A stretch of 64,000 nucleotides of DNA from Irpex lacteus (Eukaryota; Basidiomycota; Agaricomycetes; Polyporales; Irpicaceae). Every line of letters begins with the position of its first letter. Position 1 is the stretch's first letter. A model generated the notes under the pieces. The model was not told the origin of the DNA. It saw nothing but the letters and a program-made list of their open reading frames with translations, and did not search any database. Both the position numbers and the translations under genes were made by a program. The stretch is from the NCBI GenBank assembly GCA_001986395.2, contig MQVO02000016.1, forward strand, positions 620,001-684,000. The letters run 5' to 3'. This document shows, one piece after another, positions 36,462 through 47,934 of this stretch.

Positions 36462-38954
36462 ATGTCTACCAGTGGATTGAAGGCCATCGCGCCGGTGCCT
36501 ACGGCGGCGGACTTCCTGGACATTGTACTGTCTAAGACACAAAGGAAGACCCCTACTGTGTGTATCTTTCTATTGGTGTGAAGCCGGCAATGTTCTAAAT
36601 CAGGAGATGCACTATTCCTTAGGTTATACACAAAAACTTCAAAATTAGTCGTATACGCAACTTTTACATGCGAAAGGTCAAGTTCACGCAAGACTCATTC
36701 GACGAGAAGCTCGGTGCTATCTTGGAGGAGTTCCCCATGCTCGATGTGAGTATACTATTCGTGCGATCGTCTTGCCCCTCGATCTAATTACTCTTGATTC
36801 TGTAGGACTTGCATCCTTTCCTGTCGTCTCTCATGAACGTACTCTACGACAAAAACCATTACAAACTTGCCCTTGGTCAACTTCGCACTGCAAGACATTT
36901 GATCGACCAAGTCGCCAAGGACTATGTCCGTCTTCTGAAGTTCGGAGACAGCCTGTATCGGTGTAAGCAGCTCAAGAAAGCTGCACTCGGTCGGTGCGTA
37001 CTCGTATGTTATGCACTGATTAACCTGTATCTGAGAATAGTTGTGCAGTATGGCTACAGTCATGCGCCGCCAAAAAGATCCTCTCGCCTACCTCGAACAA
37101 GTCCGCCAACATATCTCCCGTCTCCCCAACATCGACCCCACCGCCCGTACTCTACTCATCTGTGGTTACCCGAACGTCGGAAAATCATCGTTCATTAACA
37201 AAGTCACCCGCGCAGATGTTGACGTACAGCCATACGCTTTCACCACGAAGTCCCTGTTCGTCGGACATCTGGATTACCGGTACATGAGATGGCAGGTGAT
37301 CGATACCCCTGGTATTTTGGACCACCCGCTAGAGGAGATGAACACTATCGAGATGCAAAGTATTACCGCTCTCGCTCACTTGAAGAGTTGCATATTGTAC
37401 TTCATGGATTTGAGTGAGCAGTGTGGGTACACGGTTGAGGCTCAGGTACGATCCTCGATTCGCAACGCTTGGAATTCCGTTGACAGCAGATTTGCTCTTT
37501 TTAGTGCAAACTCTTCCATTCAATCAAACCTCTGTTTTCCAACAAGCCTGTCATGCTTGTCATGAACAAGATCGACGTTACCCGCTTAGACGATCTCACG
37601 CCTGAGAACCGCGCTCTCGTCGACGAGATCATCACCGCCGAGGGAGTTCTCAACGTTCAGGTTTCATGCTACACCGACGAAGGTGTCATGGAGCTCAAGA
37701 ACAAGGCCTGCGACGCACTCCTGCAGCATCGTGTCGATACGAAGTTGAAGGGCAACAAGGTGAACTCGATCCTCAACAGACTGCATGTCGCCCAGCCCAA
37801 GGCGAGGGACGACGTTGTGAGGGAGCCGTTTATTCCTGAGGCGGTGAAGAACAAGCAGAAGTATGACAAGGAAGATCCGAATAGGAGGAGGCTTGAGAGG
37901 GATATAGAGGCTGAAGAGGGAGGTGCTGGTGTTTACAACATCAACCTCAAGAGTACGTCGCTCATGGCCGTTCGAACGATACTCACTAACGCTTGTTTTG
38001 TATCACAGAGAACTACATTCTCCCGAACCCAGAGTGGAAGGAGGACACCATGCCTGAGATCATGAACGGCAAGAACATCGCTGACTTTGTCGATCCTGAT
38101 ATCCTCGAGAAACTCGAGGCGTTGGAACGTGAGGAGGAGAAGTTAGAAGCTGAAGGCTTCTACGAAGAGGAGTCCGACATGGTACGCACTTGCATCTTAT
38201 CTATCCCGCAAATAACACCTATATCTAAACGCACTTCGCTTTCAGTTCGACTCCGACGATGAGCGGGAAGCCGTGGAGGCCAAAGCGAACCTCAAGTCCA
38301 AATACGCCTCCCAGCTGAACAAGAAAGCCATGAGGAACGGCGCCCGTCTACCACGTACAGCGGCATTGCGCACCATGGACGAGATGTCGGCCTCCCTCCG
38401 CAAGTCCGGGCTGGATCCTACCATACTGGAAGAACGGGCTCATGCGTTGGCCAAGCTGGCTGGAGAGAAGAGGAAGCGACGTGACGAGGATGACGATGCT
38501 GATATGGATGTTGATGGCGAGGAGGGCGAGGAAGGCGCAGAGTGGATGGACGTCGATGGTGAAGAGGAGGCGACACCGAATAAGAGGATAAGAACGGAGT
38601 CGGGCGCAGTGACCGCGGCGGGCAGGAGGGCGCCGAAGTCGAATCGCCAATTCGCTGGTATGCGCGATACTGAGGTAAGTTCTGGATCTCCTGAGCGAGT
38701 GTGGTACGAGTTTCTGAATTGGTGTGCCTGTATTTGTAGCAAGCGACGAAGGCCACGAAGCTCCGCAACTTCAATCAGAGAGGGCGCAATATGCATGCAA
38801 AGGCTGGCGAGGCAGATCGTCATATTCGTACCAAGATGGTGCGTCTTCTCGTTTTTTAATCATGCTAACTATCGCTAATTTTGTCGTTATCCCAACACAG
38901 CCAAAACATCTGTTCGCTGGCAAGCGAAAGATGGGCAAGACCGATCGCAGATAA
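36462..38954 (+). CDS. NOG1: Nucleolar GTPase Nog1 (60S ribosome biogenesis)
   Basis: The protein matches Nog1/GTPBP4, a nucleolar GTPase of pre-60S particles that inserts its C-terminal tail into the peptide exit tunnel during maturation. Exons from ATG 36462 ([20 protein letters not shown]) to TAA 38954 join with consistent phases and no frameshift. In order: the N-terminal helical bundle ([60 protein letters not shown]), the G domain with G1 [14 protein letters not shown], the Thr-bearing [12 protein letters not shown]3 [24 protein letters not shown], and G4 MNKIDV, then the NOGCT region with [20 protein letters not shown] and ADFVDPDI. An acidic stretch ([17 protein letters not shown]) and the basic tail [17 protein letters not shown] close the protein, as in yeast and human. 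It is one of the most secure calls in the window. Confidence 0.96.
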
Positions 38955-39638
38955 TTTCGCTCCTTTTTGCTTCATGTTGTCTGGTATGCTTCTGTATTGT
39001 ATTGCTGGTTCACGTTCCATTTTCATCTCTTCCCTGTCTCACATGTCGTTCGTCTGAGCAGTTGGTTGGACCGAATGGGTCGTACCATGGCTTCTGTCGG
39101 CGATATCATGAAGTCACGCTTCTAGGGGTACTCGAGTACCTGTCCAGTCGGATCCTTCTGCTTACGCCACAAAGTGGACAGTTGCCACAGAGATCTCGTG
39201 TTGGTGCAAGTTGGTGCTTGTGTGCTATGGTTCTTGAGCTTTCTTGAGGCGATTTCCATGCTAATCGAGTTTGCACATCCTCTCGATCACGCATGTGCTG
39301 GTGCCTGGTGTTCCTCTTCGCTCGACGCTGGACGATGAGGGCATGTCTGAGATAAATCTCACCGTAAACTCGTCTGAATACCGCCACTGCCATTGTACCC
39401 CAAGACATACTTACGCGCAAATAACTCGTCGCGACTGCACTGCACATCCTAACTCTGAGGCCAAATCATCCGTGGGAGTTCCGATTTTGTACATATGACG
39501 ATACAGAAGTGATAAGAAAGCCAGAGAACTTTCAGTCAGCACATCACGCATGACGATAGTATCAGGCACCCTGCGACGTGTTACCAAACGGGGTTATCCA
39601 ATCTCTGTCTGCTCCCTTTAGCAGTGTCCCCGGAGCAC
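38955..39638. other. Intergenic region between Nog1 and glyoxalase I
   Basis: The 684-bp gap holds the Nog1 3' UTR and the glyoxalase promoter. Open frames on both strands have no recognisable content. No TATA box was identified near the glyoxalase starts. Confidence 0.4.
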
Positions 39639-40488
39639 ATGTTCTTGAGACCATTCACCCAGTTCACACAGGTTACCAGGCTTATAAATCCTACCACCAC
39701 TGCGTTCAAACAGCAGGCTCTCAAGACTACCTTCACCCGCTACCCAAGGTTTTACTCCACAATGTCGCCCCCTCCAGAGACGAAAGGCTACAAGGTACGA
39801 TATCATAGTCGAGGTTTTGCGCAAATAATGAACCGAAAGAATTAGTTCAACCACACGATGATTCGTGTGAAAGACCCCAAGGTCTCTATCAAGTTCTACA
39901 CCGAGGTGTGTGCTTGCAGCCTCCTTCCTCAGCTGCAGAACCTATCTGAAATGTCCTCTGCACGACCTGCAGGTTCTCGGCATGGAACTCATCGCAGGTA
40001 AGAACGATCACTGTCCAATTCCTAGGTCAGACCAACTGACTTGATGACTGCCTCCAGAACACCCCGCCAGTGATTTCACCCTCTACTTCCTGGCCTTCGA
40101 CCATACCAACGGAACCGCCACCGCCGAAGAAAAGGCCCAAGGCCGCTGGAACCGTGAAGGGATCCTCGAACTCACGCACAACCACGGTACCGAGTCAGAC
40201 CCCAACTTCGCTGGATACGCCTCTGGCAACACCGACCCCGGCAGGGGTTTCGGACATATCGCGATCACGGTACCGAATGTCGAGGAGGCTTGTGCGAGAC
40301 TGGAGAGTTTGGGTGTGCCGTTCAAGAAGAGGTTGACGGATGGGACGATGAAGAACATCGCGTTTGCGCTGGATCCAGATGGGTATGTTCTTCTGCTGTC
40401 GATCTCAGTGAAATTTCGAGAGTGCTGACACTATGGCTTGCCATCTAGCTACTGGATTGAGATTGTCCCTCAACGCTTGACTCTCTGA
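39639..40488 (+). CDS. GLO1: Glyoxalase I (lactoylglutathione lyase), dual start
   Basis: Five exons (39639-39794, 39846-39905, 39973-39997, 40058-40382, 40449-40488) encode a single-domain glyoxalase I, which converts the methylglyoxal-glutathione hemithioacetal to S-lactoylglutathione. All four metal ligands are recognisable: FNHTMIRV (His), ILELTHNHG (Glu), FGHIAITVPNV (His) and YWIEIVPQR (Glu). Two in-frame ATGs stand 123 bases apart in exon 1. The first gives 201 residues with the leader MFLRPFTQFTQV...FTRYPRFYSTM, which is rich in Arg, Thr and aromatic residues and free of acidic ones, like a mitochondrial presequence. The second (39762, MSPPPETKGYK) gives the compact 160-residue cytosolic form. 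This suggests dual localisation from one gene, an inference. The gene follows Nog1 in the same direction and converges with the acyltransferase gene. Confidence 0.94.
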
Positions 40489-40854
40489 GTCATTCTGTAT
40501 CGTTGGAAGTAGCAGCAATATTCATGACGAAAAACAATGTATCAATAGCGGTGGCGTTCGTCCAAATGTACTACTTTTTGGCCCCTACCTTGAAAGCAAC
40601 TGTTAGCGGTCGGGTTGGATAAGCCTCAACAGAGATTAATTGATAAATGAGCAAGGATATATAATCGCGAACACAAGTAAATCTACGATCGACCAGACGT
40701 TGTCTCGGGGAGAAACGCGCCCAATAATCACCACATAAGTGGTAGTCATAAATCGATATAGATCGACATCCAAGAAGTATGAGAAAGCAACAGAGGCAGC
40801 CGAAAACCAGTAACCAGAATCTCACCAACGTATCATACACCACCATCCACCACC
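40489..40854. other. Convergent intergenic region
   Basis: This 366-bp AT-richer region separates the stops of the glyoxalase (plus) and the acyltransferase (minus). It likely holds both 3' ends. No feature was recognised. Confidence 0.4.
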
Positions 40855-43730
40855 TCAATTCGAGTCACCACCACTGGGCACCCAAACTACATCCTCCGAC
40901 ACTGCATCGCTCTCATCGCCACCAGTGCCCACCGCACCTTCCGTCTCATTCTCGCTACTCAGCGCAGCAGCCCATGCACCTGACACATCATCCCTTAGCG
41001 ACGTAATTTTCGCTCCTCTCTGTCTAAGGAACGACACCACCTCCCTCGCAGTCCTCCAGCCTCTTGGTTCCTCGAGCTCCTCGTGGATGTAAGCTTCGAG
41101 TTCAGCGTCCTCTACAGGATAAGCCTTGCTCTTCCCGTTCCCATTTACACCGGTCACGGCAGCATCGGGAGACAAGAACTTGTTCTTCTCCTCACTTGAT
41201 TCCACTGTCCCACCATATTTGATCGCTAAATGCCTGCTCGCGCGAACTTTAAGGTTCGAGTTCTTCTCCAAGTGCGTGAACAATCCAGCCAGTGCCTTAG
41301 CAGCCTCTGCCCTCGCCCTCAAAACATGCCTCACAAGTCTTCTTGACGGGGGACGCTTCTGACCCTTCTTCCTCAGTCTCTTCGGAGTAGTTTCAGGCGT
41401 TGGCGTTTCGGAGCCAGAGTCAGGTGAGGACAGATGGGGTGTTCCGGGAGGAGTGCGAGCGCGCAAGCGGGTACGGTCGACCCAGGGACTCTCAGCGGGA
41501 ACACGAGGTGTGGTGTATTGAGACAGCGAGGTGAGTGAGAGGTCCCAGTCTTTGGGTGCCCAGACGCCAACAAGAACGCGCCAGGCAGCGAGCAGACGAC
41601 GAGCGCTGTTAGGTAAGATGTATCGATATGTCAGTGAGATGGTGGAGTGATAGATATCACGTTATTAAGTCACACGTACGAATCGAGAGTGTCTGTTTGG
41701 GCGACTTGTCAGAATGCAAAGTGGCATCTACAAATAGGAATTTGGACACTCACCATCAATGAGGGAGTTATGATACCAGGCAAGAACATAGACGAGCCCC
41801 ACACTCGCAAGCGCACCAATGGCGGTGTAACTCAATGAGGCCCACACAATAATTCCCAAGACTGAATAAACGAGGTAAGCCAGCAAGAGGCCAAACACAA
41901 CCTTGTTCTGCGCCTGAGTCTCTTCTTCATCTTCGACCATCTTCGCACCGCGACGCGCAACGTAATACGCTGGCAGATGGATGACGAGAGGTACTGCGAA
42001 GAAGGGAAGACGGACTGCCAAGGCCAGAGTCTGGCCGACGAGAACGGCGAGAGTGCGCAGACGGGAAGGAACTGTAACTGATCGTCGAGGATCGAGGGCG
42101 TCCGGCAATGGAAGGGTGGACAAGGCGGAGTTACTGAGGTGCGATTCCTCCAGAAGTGAGTAGTAGGTTAATAATTTGCGTTTCGTGCTGTTCCATGTTG
42201 GAGTTAAATCCGGAGTAGTGAATAGGTCGACCAGACTATTGACTTCGCGGTGAGCCGCCATAGAGGGGCAGATAATTAACAGTTACGTACGTCTGTGTGA
42301 TAGCCACGAATTCTTCGAGCGGTACCGATCGTTCGTCAGCCCAAAGCAAATCCCTGGCCATTCGCGCTGTGTAAAGAGTATCCCTGAGAGATATCAGAAT
42401 CATATTTCCTACCACTTTGCGCTAGCTGGAACTCACCAATCAGGGGCATTAATGGTGCTCTCGATGAGTCTTCGTTCCATACGAGCAGTCAGCCGCTTGG
42501 CAGCTGCACGAGCTTCCCGTTCGCCTCCAGACGTATACTGGTCAATGAATTCGTCCATGTGTATCGGTTTACAAAATCTGCCGTTTCTGCGTTAGTTCCG
42601 AGGCACAATAAGTCGACACCGGGGACCTTACTCGACAATACACTAAGGCACATAATTTTAGCGGACATGAAGACGTTATGATGATTTTGTAAACGCGTAC
42701 CTGACTTCGGTATTTCGCCTTGTTCGTGTAGACGATGGCTACAGGTACAATAGTTACGGGGTCCCCTTTACCGCTTTCCCGAGATTGCTTTGTATATTCC
42801 AAAGCAGCCCATGCCGCACCGTCTTTCATTTGCATAATACGTGGTTCGGTGTAACTGGTGCCTTCGGGGAATAGGGCCACCGGAGCCCCTTTGTATAGAG
42901 CTTTGATGGTTCCTCCGAGCAGTTTCTGTCGATCTTTGGACTTGCGGTCGACGGGAATGTTGTACGTGCTCAACAGGATCTTTGCCACCACCGGATTCTT
43001 GTATAGGGACGCTACGAAGTAGCTTTAGTGGAGATAAGGCTATGACGGCTATTCGTTGAATTACCTTTAGACCAGTAGTGTAGTATACGTCTGTGAGGCA
43101 TCGTCCATGCTGGCGCATCATTAGTGATTGGCAGCAAATAATAAACAGTTAACTTACACAGGATAGCAGGATCAAGAATCATGTTATGATGTGTTGCGGC
43201 ACTGACCACAAAAATATCAGCTTGCTGCCAAAAGATACGTCATTACAAGGGATGAAGCAGTCCACAAGAAATCTTGCAAAGCTTCATAGTCGCTGTAGAC
43301 CACATAGAGCAGCAGAACAAACCCCTGCTGTGTGTAAGGGTGTTGTAACTACTGTCTGTCTGCATATTGGCGATACCAGGGCGTCGTTGTCGCGTTCCGA
43401 AGTACGGATAACGTTCATACGGTCGAGACGTGCACACGAGCAATGTTGTGCTGTCACGAACTGGCATGAACGCCTTTTCACCGGCGTACGCCGCTATATG
43501 CTGTGTAAGGAGGCGCAGAATTGGTGGGGTATGTGCATCGGTGAATTCATTTGCGAGTATGGAGGTCGGGTGTACCCAAATCAGAGGTTTGGTGCGCAAA
43601 CTACTCACACAATGCAAGGTCCGTCCTTGGACACATTCTCGTCGCCTACTACCCTAGTCTCCGAGTAGAATGCCCTAGGCATCTGCTCCACCGTCTTGCG
43701 GATAATTCTGTGAGCTAAGTCGCTAGGCAT
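40855..43730 (-). CDS. PlsC-type acyltransferase (glycerol-3-P/DHAP acyltransferase-like)
   Basis: About nine exons from ATG 43730 (MPSDLAHRIIRKTVEQMPRA) to the stop at 40855 encode about 670 residues. Acyltransferase block I is seen as ATHHNMILDPAIL (HX4D), followed by TMPHRRILHYWSKASLYKNP, VALFPEGTSYTEP (block III) and DPVTIVPVAIVYTNKAKY, with HMDEFIDQYTSGGEREARAA after. The C-terminal half has hydrophobic segments (LRTLAVLVGQTLALAVRLPFFAVP and VFGLLLAYLVYSVLGIIVWAS), then a Ser/Pro/Thr-rich tail ending SGGDSN. Fungal relatives acylate glycerol-3-phosphate or dihydroxyacetone phosphate in the ER membrane; the acceptor is not shown by sequence. Two oddities exist: the first intron (43610-43225) is 386 bp, far above the local norm, and the join between the exon ending at 42701 (phase 0) and the next exon (frame RFCKPIHMDEF, needing phase 2) does not match, so an indel or undetected exon lies there. 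A 13-nt exon (41694-41682) is present. The gene is divergent from the signal peptidase gene. Confidence 0.82.
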
Positions 43731-43740
43731 GACAGGCCAA

Positions 43741-43794
43741 GTCGAGGTCGAAGTTGCGGTAACGGTCGAGATGGCGGTCGAGGGTCAAGTCGAG
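43741..43794. repeat. Clustered GTCGAG motif in divergent promoter
   Basis: Five copies of GTCGAG or GTCGAA fall within 54 bases of the 364-bp region between the acyltransferase and signal peptidase starts. Spacing is irregular. They may be a degenerate simple repeat or binding sites; no known factor is assigned. Confidence 0.4.
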
Positions 43795-44094
43795 AGTATA
43801 ACCCCAACGAGAGGTAAGAACTAAAGAGATAACAAGTCAGCAAGGAGTCGACTTCGGGCTTGTGCTGCTTGCACGATGCAGCAGGTGATGACAGCAGCCC
43901 GAGCCAAGGTCCCCACAAATTCGTAGGTTCGGCTTTCCGGGGCGTGTTCGGTTCGCGCTTCACGTGATATCCAAGAGTTGAACCGACACGTCCGACAGCG
44001 TACAGGCGACCACTGACGGTCGTGGTGACGGCTTGCTTGACCTCAACCTTCATCTTCGCCTTCAAGAACTGCCTAAGCCCAGGGAAATAGTAGG

Positions 44095-45017
44095 ATGCAT
44101 TCGACGTACGCAAGAATAAATAATGTGACCGCTTTCTTGTCCTCGTGCACGATGGCGCTATTGGCTGCCATAGCCCTCTCTTCATTACTGTTCACAGCCG
44201 ACCCAAAAGGAGAGATCCATGTCTCGCCTATGCAGATGTGAGTGGTCCGTCTGAAGGGAACGCACCTGTAACACGTTGATCGGCTAACATGGATATTTTG
44301 GGCTTATTTAGCTACGCTGGTAATACAAGGCGGTACATGAATAAGAAACAAGATGTGGCCTTCTTGAACTTCAATGTAACAGCAGGTATGGACCACACGG
44401 TAGCAACGTAATCGAATTCTCACTGAATGTTACTTTCTATAAAGACTTGACACCGCTATTCAACTGGAACACAAAACAACTCTTCCTATACGTTCAAGCC
44501 GAGTACACCAATGCCCAAGGCGTCCAAAATGAGGTGGTGATATGGGACAAGATTGTTCGTTCCAAAGAGGAAGCAGACCTAGCCCTTACTGGACGCAACA
44601 AGTACCTATTTAGAAACCTGGGCTCGTCCTTCAAGTAAGCACATTTCCCTTGCCTGATTTCCAAGTTCTCCCGAGTCCGAGCATCGCTGCCATCTCCTTT
44701 CTGCTTCGATGCTCATTTTCACGATCGGCAAGAGCAGCGTGCCATCGACTCAACGATCTGTCAAATGGTATCAGTAGCTGAGCCGTAATCTGTCGAGAAA
44801 GATTCAGTCACCAGCCTTGATATGGTTTTTACTTCGTTGCTCCCTCGAGTTGCTCACTTGTGACAATCTTGCTGACTATGAATTTAGAAACGTAAAACCC
44901 GCCCATTTCTCGCTCAAGTACAATGTCATGCCATATGTGGGCCTTCTCACTTATGGCGAAGCGGCACGCACAGTCGAGCCGGTGCCATTCCCAGAGAAGC
45001 GCAGCGAAGTTGCATAG
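44095..45017 (+). CDS. SPC3: Signal peptidase complex subunit 3
   Basis: Four exons (44095-44237, 44312-44385, 44445-44634, 44888-45017) give an intact 178-residue protein, the normal size for Spc3/SPCS3. This is the type II ER membrane subunit that is required for signal peptidase activity. The N-terminus MHSTYARINNVTAFLSSCTM leads into one membrane segment (ALLAAIALSSLLF), and the lumenal part carries MNKKQDVAFLNFNVTADLTP, FNWNTKQLFLYVQAEY, EVVIWDKIV, KYLFRNLGSSFK, and HFSLKYNVMPYVGLL, all typical of the family; NVT is a possible N-glycosylation site as in yeast. The tail ends PEKRSEVA. The third intron (253 bp) is longer than its neighbours. The gene shares a 364-bp divergent promoter with the acyltransferase. 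Confidence 0.94.
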
Positions 45018-47934
45018 GTCAACCGCGAAGCCTGACTCGCAGTTCTCCCGAGTTAATACTGGCCTTTCTGTATTGTAATCACCACGTATTTGGACCATTC
45101 ACACCTGACAAGCTGTAACCACCGCGTGATACACATCGATGTAGATGGACGCTTTGACCGTCCATTCTATGCTTGCCATACTCCGGTTGCTTGCTTAGCA
45201 GTGCGCTAACTTACTTTCTTCACTAGGAAGATGAGATGCACGCGTTCCCATCTCGAACATGCCTCTATACAGGCACCCGCCGGAGAGAGTCGTGGACAAG
45301 ATGTTCCATTGCGCGTTTGCGGCGTTTGAATGACAGTAGGTTCATATGAGAAGCTCTCTTCGGTGACTTCCATAGGCACACTCCCTATCTAAGTGTTGTA
45401 CGACGCCGTCTACCGTCCGTATCTGATTGCCATTAAGCTCTGGAAATTGCGACCAAAGCAGTATATGTGGAACGGTTACCACCGACATCGTCGATAAAGC
45501 ATTCCGTACGTCGTCACTATAAACCATGTTTATACTTCATACTCACGGCCGTTCTGAGACTACAGATGATCATGGGCACGCGTCACCATGTGTACTCCCA
45601 CAGACATGACTTATTAATAACATGCAGCTGTCATATTGCTTGATATGGGAATCAAAACATACGGTATATGTGGTAGTCTCTCGCGCTTCTTATAGTTTTC
45701 GATACTCTTGGCTTGACAATGTGACAGGTTACATCAGTCCTTTCTTTTACATCTCGGTGAGTCGCCTGCCAGAATCCGCCTGGTCGGTTGTTACCTTCGT
45801 TATCTGGATCCTACGAATGCCCGGTTGGGCTTCGACGTTCTCACTCGTTCATATCTAGAAGCGATGCGGGTTCTGAAGAGCATTGAAGCCGTCGAAGCAT
45901 AGTGCAATGGCTGAGGTCATTACTTCTTTTATGTCGTAAAAGGTGCCCCACTCTGACGTTCTTTCCAGGCATTCTAAGGAGGGATCTCGGAACCTTCCTG
46001 TCCTCGACAGTTACCACAAAGTGCCGACGTGGGTGGTACTCATGACACGTCCGACGTCGAATGATAATGCTTTGCAAGTGCCATGGGTCCATGAGTGGTG
46101 CGTCAAAGCTCGGCATATTCATCTGCGCATTCAATATTTGAAGAATACCGAGCCACAAATCCCTTTGGTTTTATTAACAAGATCCACCTGGGGCCACTCC
46201 ACGTCGCCCTTAATTTCACTAATATCATCCTCGTTATTTTTTGACATAGCTATCTATTGCTGGTATGATACTGTTTTCTCTTCCCTTCCGATAAGGCTAA
46301 CATCACGCTTTGTCAGTGACTGCGTGAAGAGAATACGATGAACTAAAGAATACGCTACGCATCATATCGCGCTCATGTAGCATCGGGTACAATGCCAGGA
46401 TTTGTTGATGGCCGGACATGCAGAGATACAGCCCATCAAACCTACACTGGCACTAAAAGCAGGGCTATCCCGATAGCTCTCCCGACATCTTCAATGAGCG
46501 ATGTCATGAAAGCCGAGGAGCAGACCCCCACTTAACACTGAGCTCTGTAAGCTCCATACTACCGTATCTTCATCGACGGATGAGAGATAGACCTCAGCCA
46601 CGAAACCTTGTCGTTAACAGGTGGGTTCAAGTTCTTCTTCACGTTCTGGTTGCGATATGAGAAGCTTAAGCACATACCAGATGAGACTTCCAGTCAATGT
46701 GCTGTTAAGGAGCATACGGTGTGTACGTACGGCTGATCCCCTCTGTACACTATTCCACGGCCGGCAGGACTTCGACTCAGCGACCCCGCGCTCCCCGCGC
46801 AACGTTCTTGCGTTCGCGATTTTCGAGATAGATTGGAACCTTATTCATGGGGGACGTCTAACCGGGTAAGTCAAACCTGTCATACCACGTCTTGCCTCGT
46901 TTCTCGTTCATGCCCTCCCTCGTGGAGGTGGTCACTCGCTGTCATTGCTTCTAAAGGATATTGCCACTAGCACGTGTCACCTTTAGATCCATATAGCTTA
47001 CAGGACGTGTCTCTTATTTCCGGTGTCCTGCAAGGGATCGTCACAGGCTAACGCCACCTCCTGCCGCACGCGTCTGCGAGCTCAGCAGCATCTGGGAAAT
47101 TGGGAACATGGAAATAAGTTTGGCAGGCACGACAGCCCCTTCCAACCCACCACCCGCTCCTGGATGCCATTCTCATCTTCCCTGACTTCGGCCCTCAATT
47201 CTACTGCAACGTTCTTCCGACACATCGTGGTTGTAAGCTTCCGAGATTTGATAATTGTAGAGTTTGAATACGCTGTCGTCAGTGCGGACAGGCGTGTAAA
47301 CATACGAAGACGTTGTGAGCGCTCGGGCGGTAGAGGCGTAGAAGGACAGAAGGCTGGATCGAGAAACGTGAACTTGTGTACTTATCGCGATGACCACATC
47401 GTCGAATTCATTGAGAGCAATGGGCGACACGCAGGCAGGGGCTTGAGAAGAGAAGGGAGATGTTAACGTAAGTTGGGACTGCTGAATGGTATGGTAGTAT
47501 TGGTATATTGATGATGTTGATGAACGATTCGACGCTTTCGGAGTTCCTCCTGCCCTCCGAGTAGGCCGCGCATAACTGTGGAACAGAAAATAATTTCGGA
47601 ATGTGTAGATACAAATAAAGCTAAGGGGCGTGGAGGCTTGGTGCGTACATTAGTCATAAACAGAGCAATGAAAGAACAGGCTGTGCGTAATTAGACTGGT
47701 TGCGGGTAAGGGAAACGACTGATGAAGTACTAGGACGAAAGCGGAAGATAGCAATGTGCGACGATAATTTGCAGGAGAATGACACCAGCAATCCACGGTA
47801 TAGTGTAGATGGGACAATCGAGGGGCTCCATCAACATGAAAGGGTCAATGATAACACGACTAAAAGTGAAGACAGACAGCAGAGGACAAATAAACGTGGG
47901 AGGGTGGAATGGTATACGGTGTAAATCGAGAACT
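45018..47934. other. Gene-free stretch, nothing recognised
   Basis: Nearly 3 kb without a supportable gene. Open frames at 45943-46341 and 47023-47466 (plus) and 45841-46158 and 47173-47430 (minus) overlap each other and show no domain. I looked for small-exon membrane proteins of the DUF6533 kind and did not find the signature. The right end is the 3' flank of the zinc-cluster gene. Confidence 0.4.
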
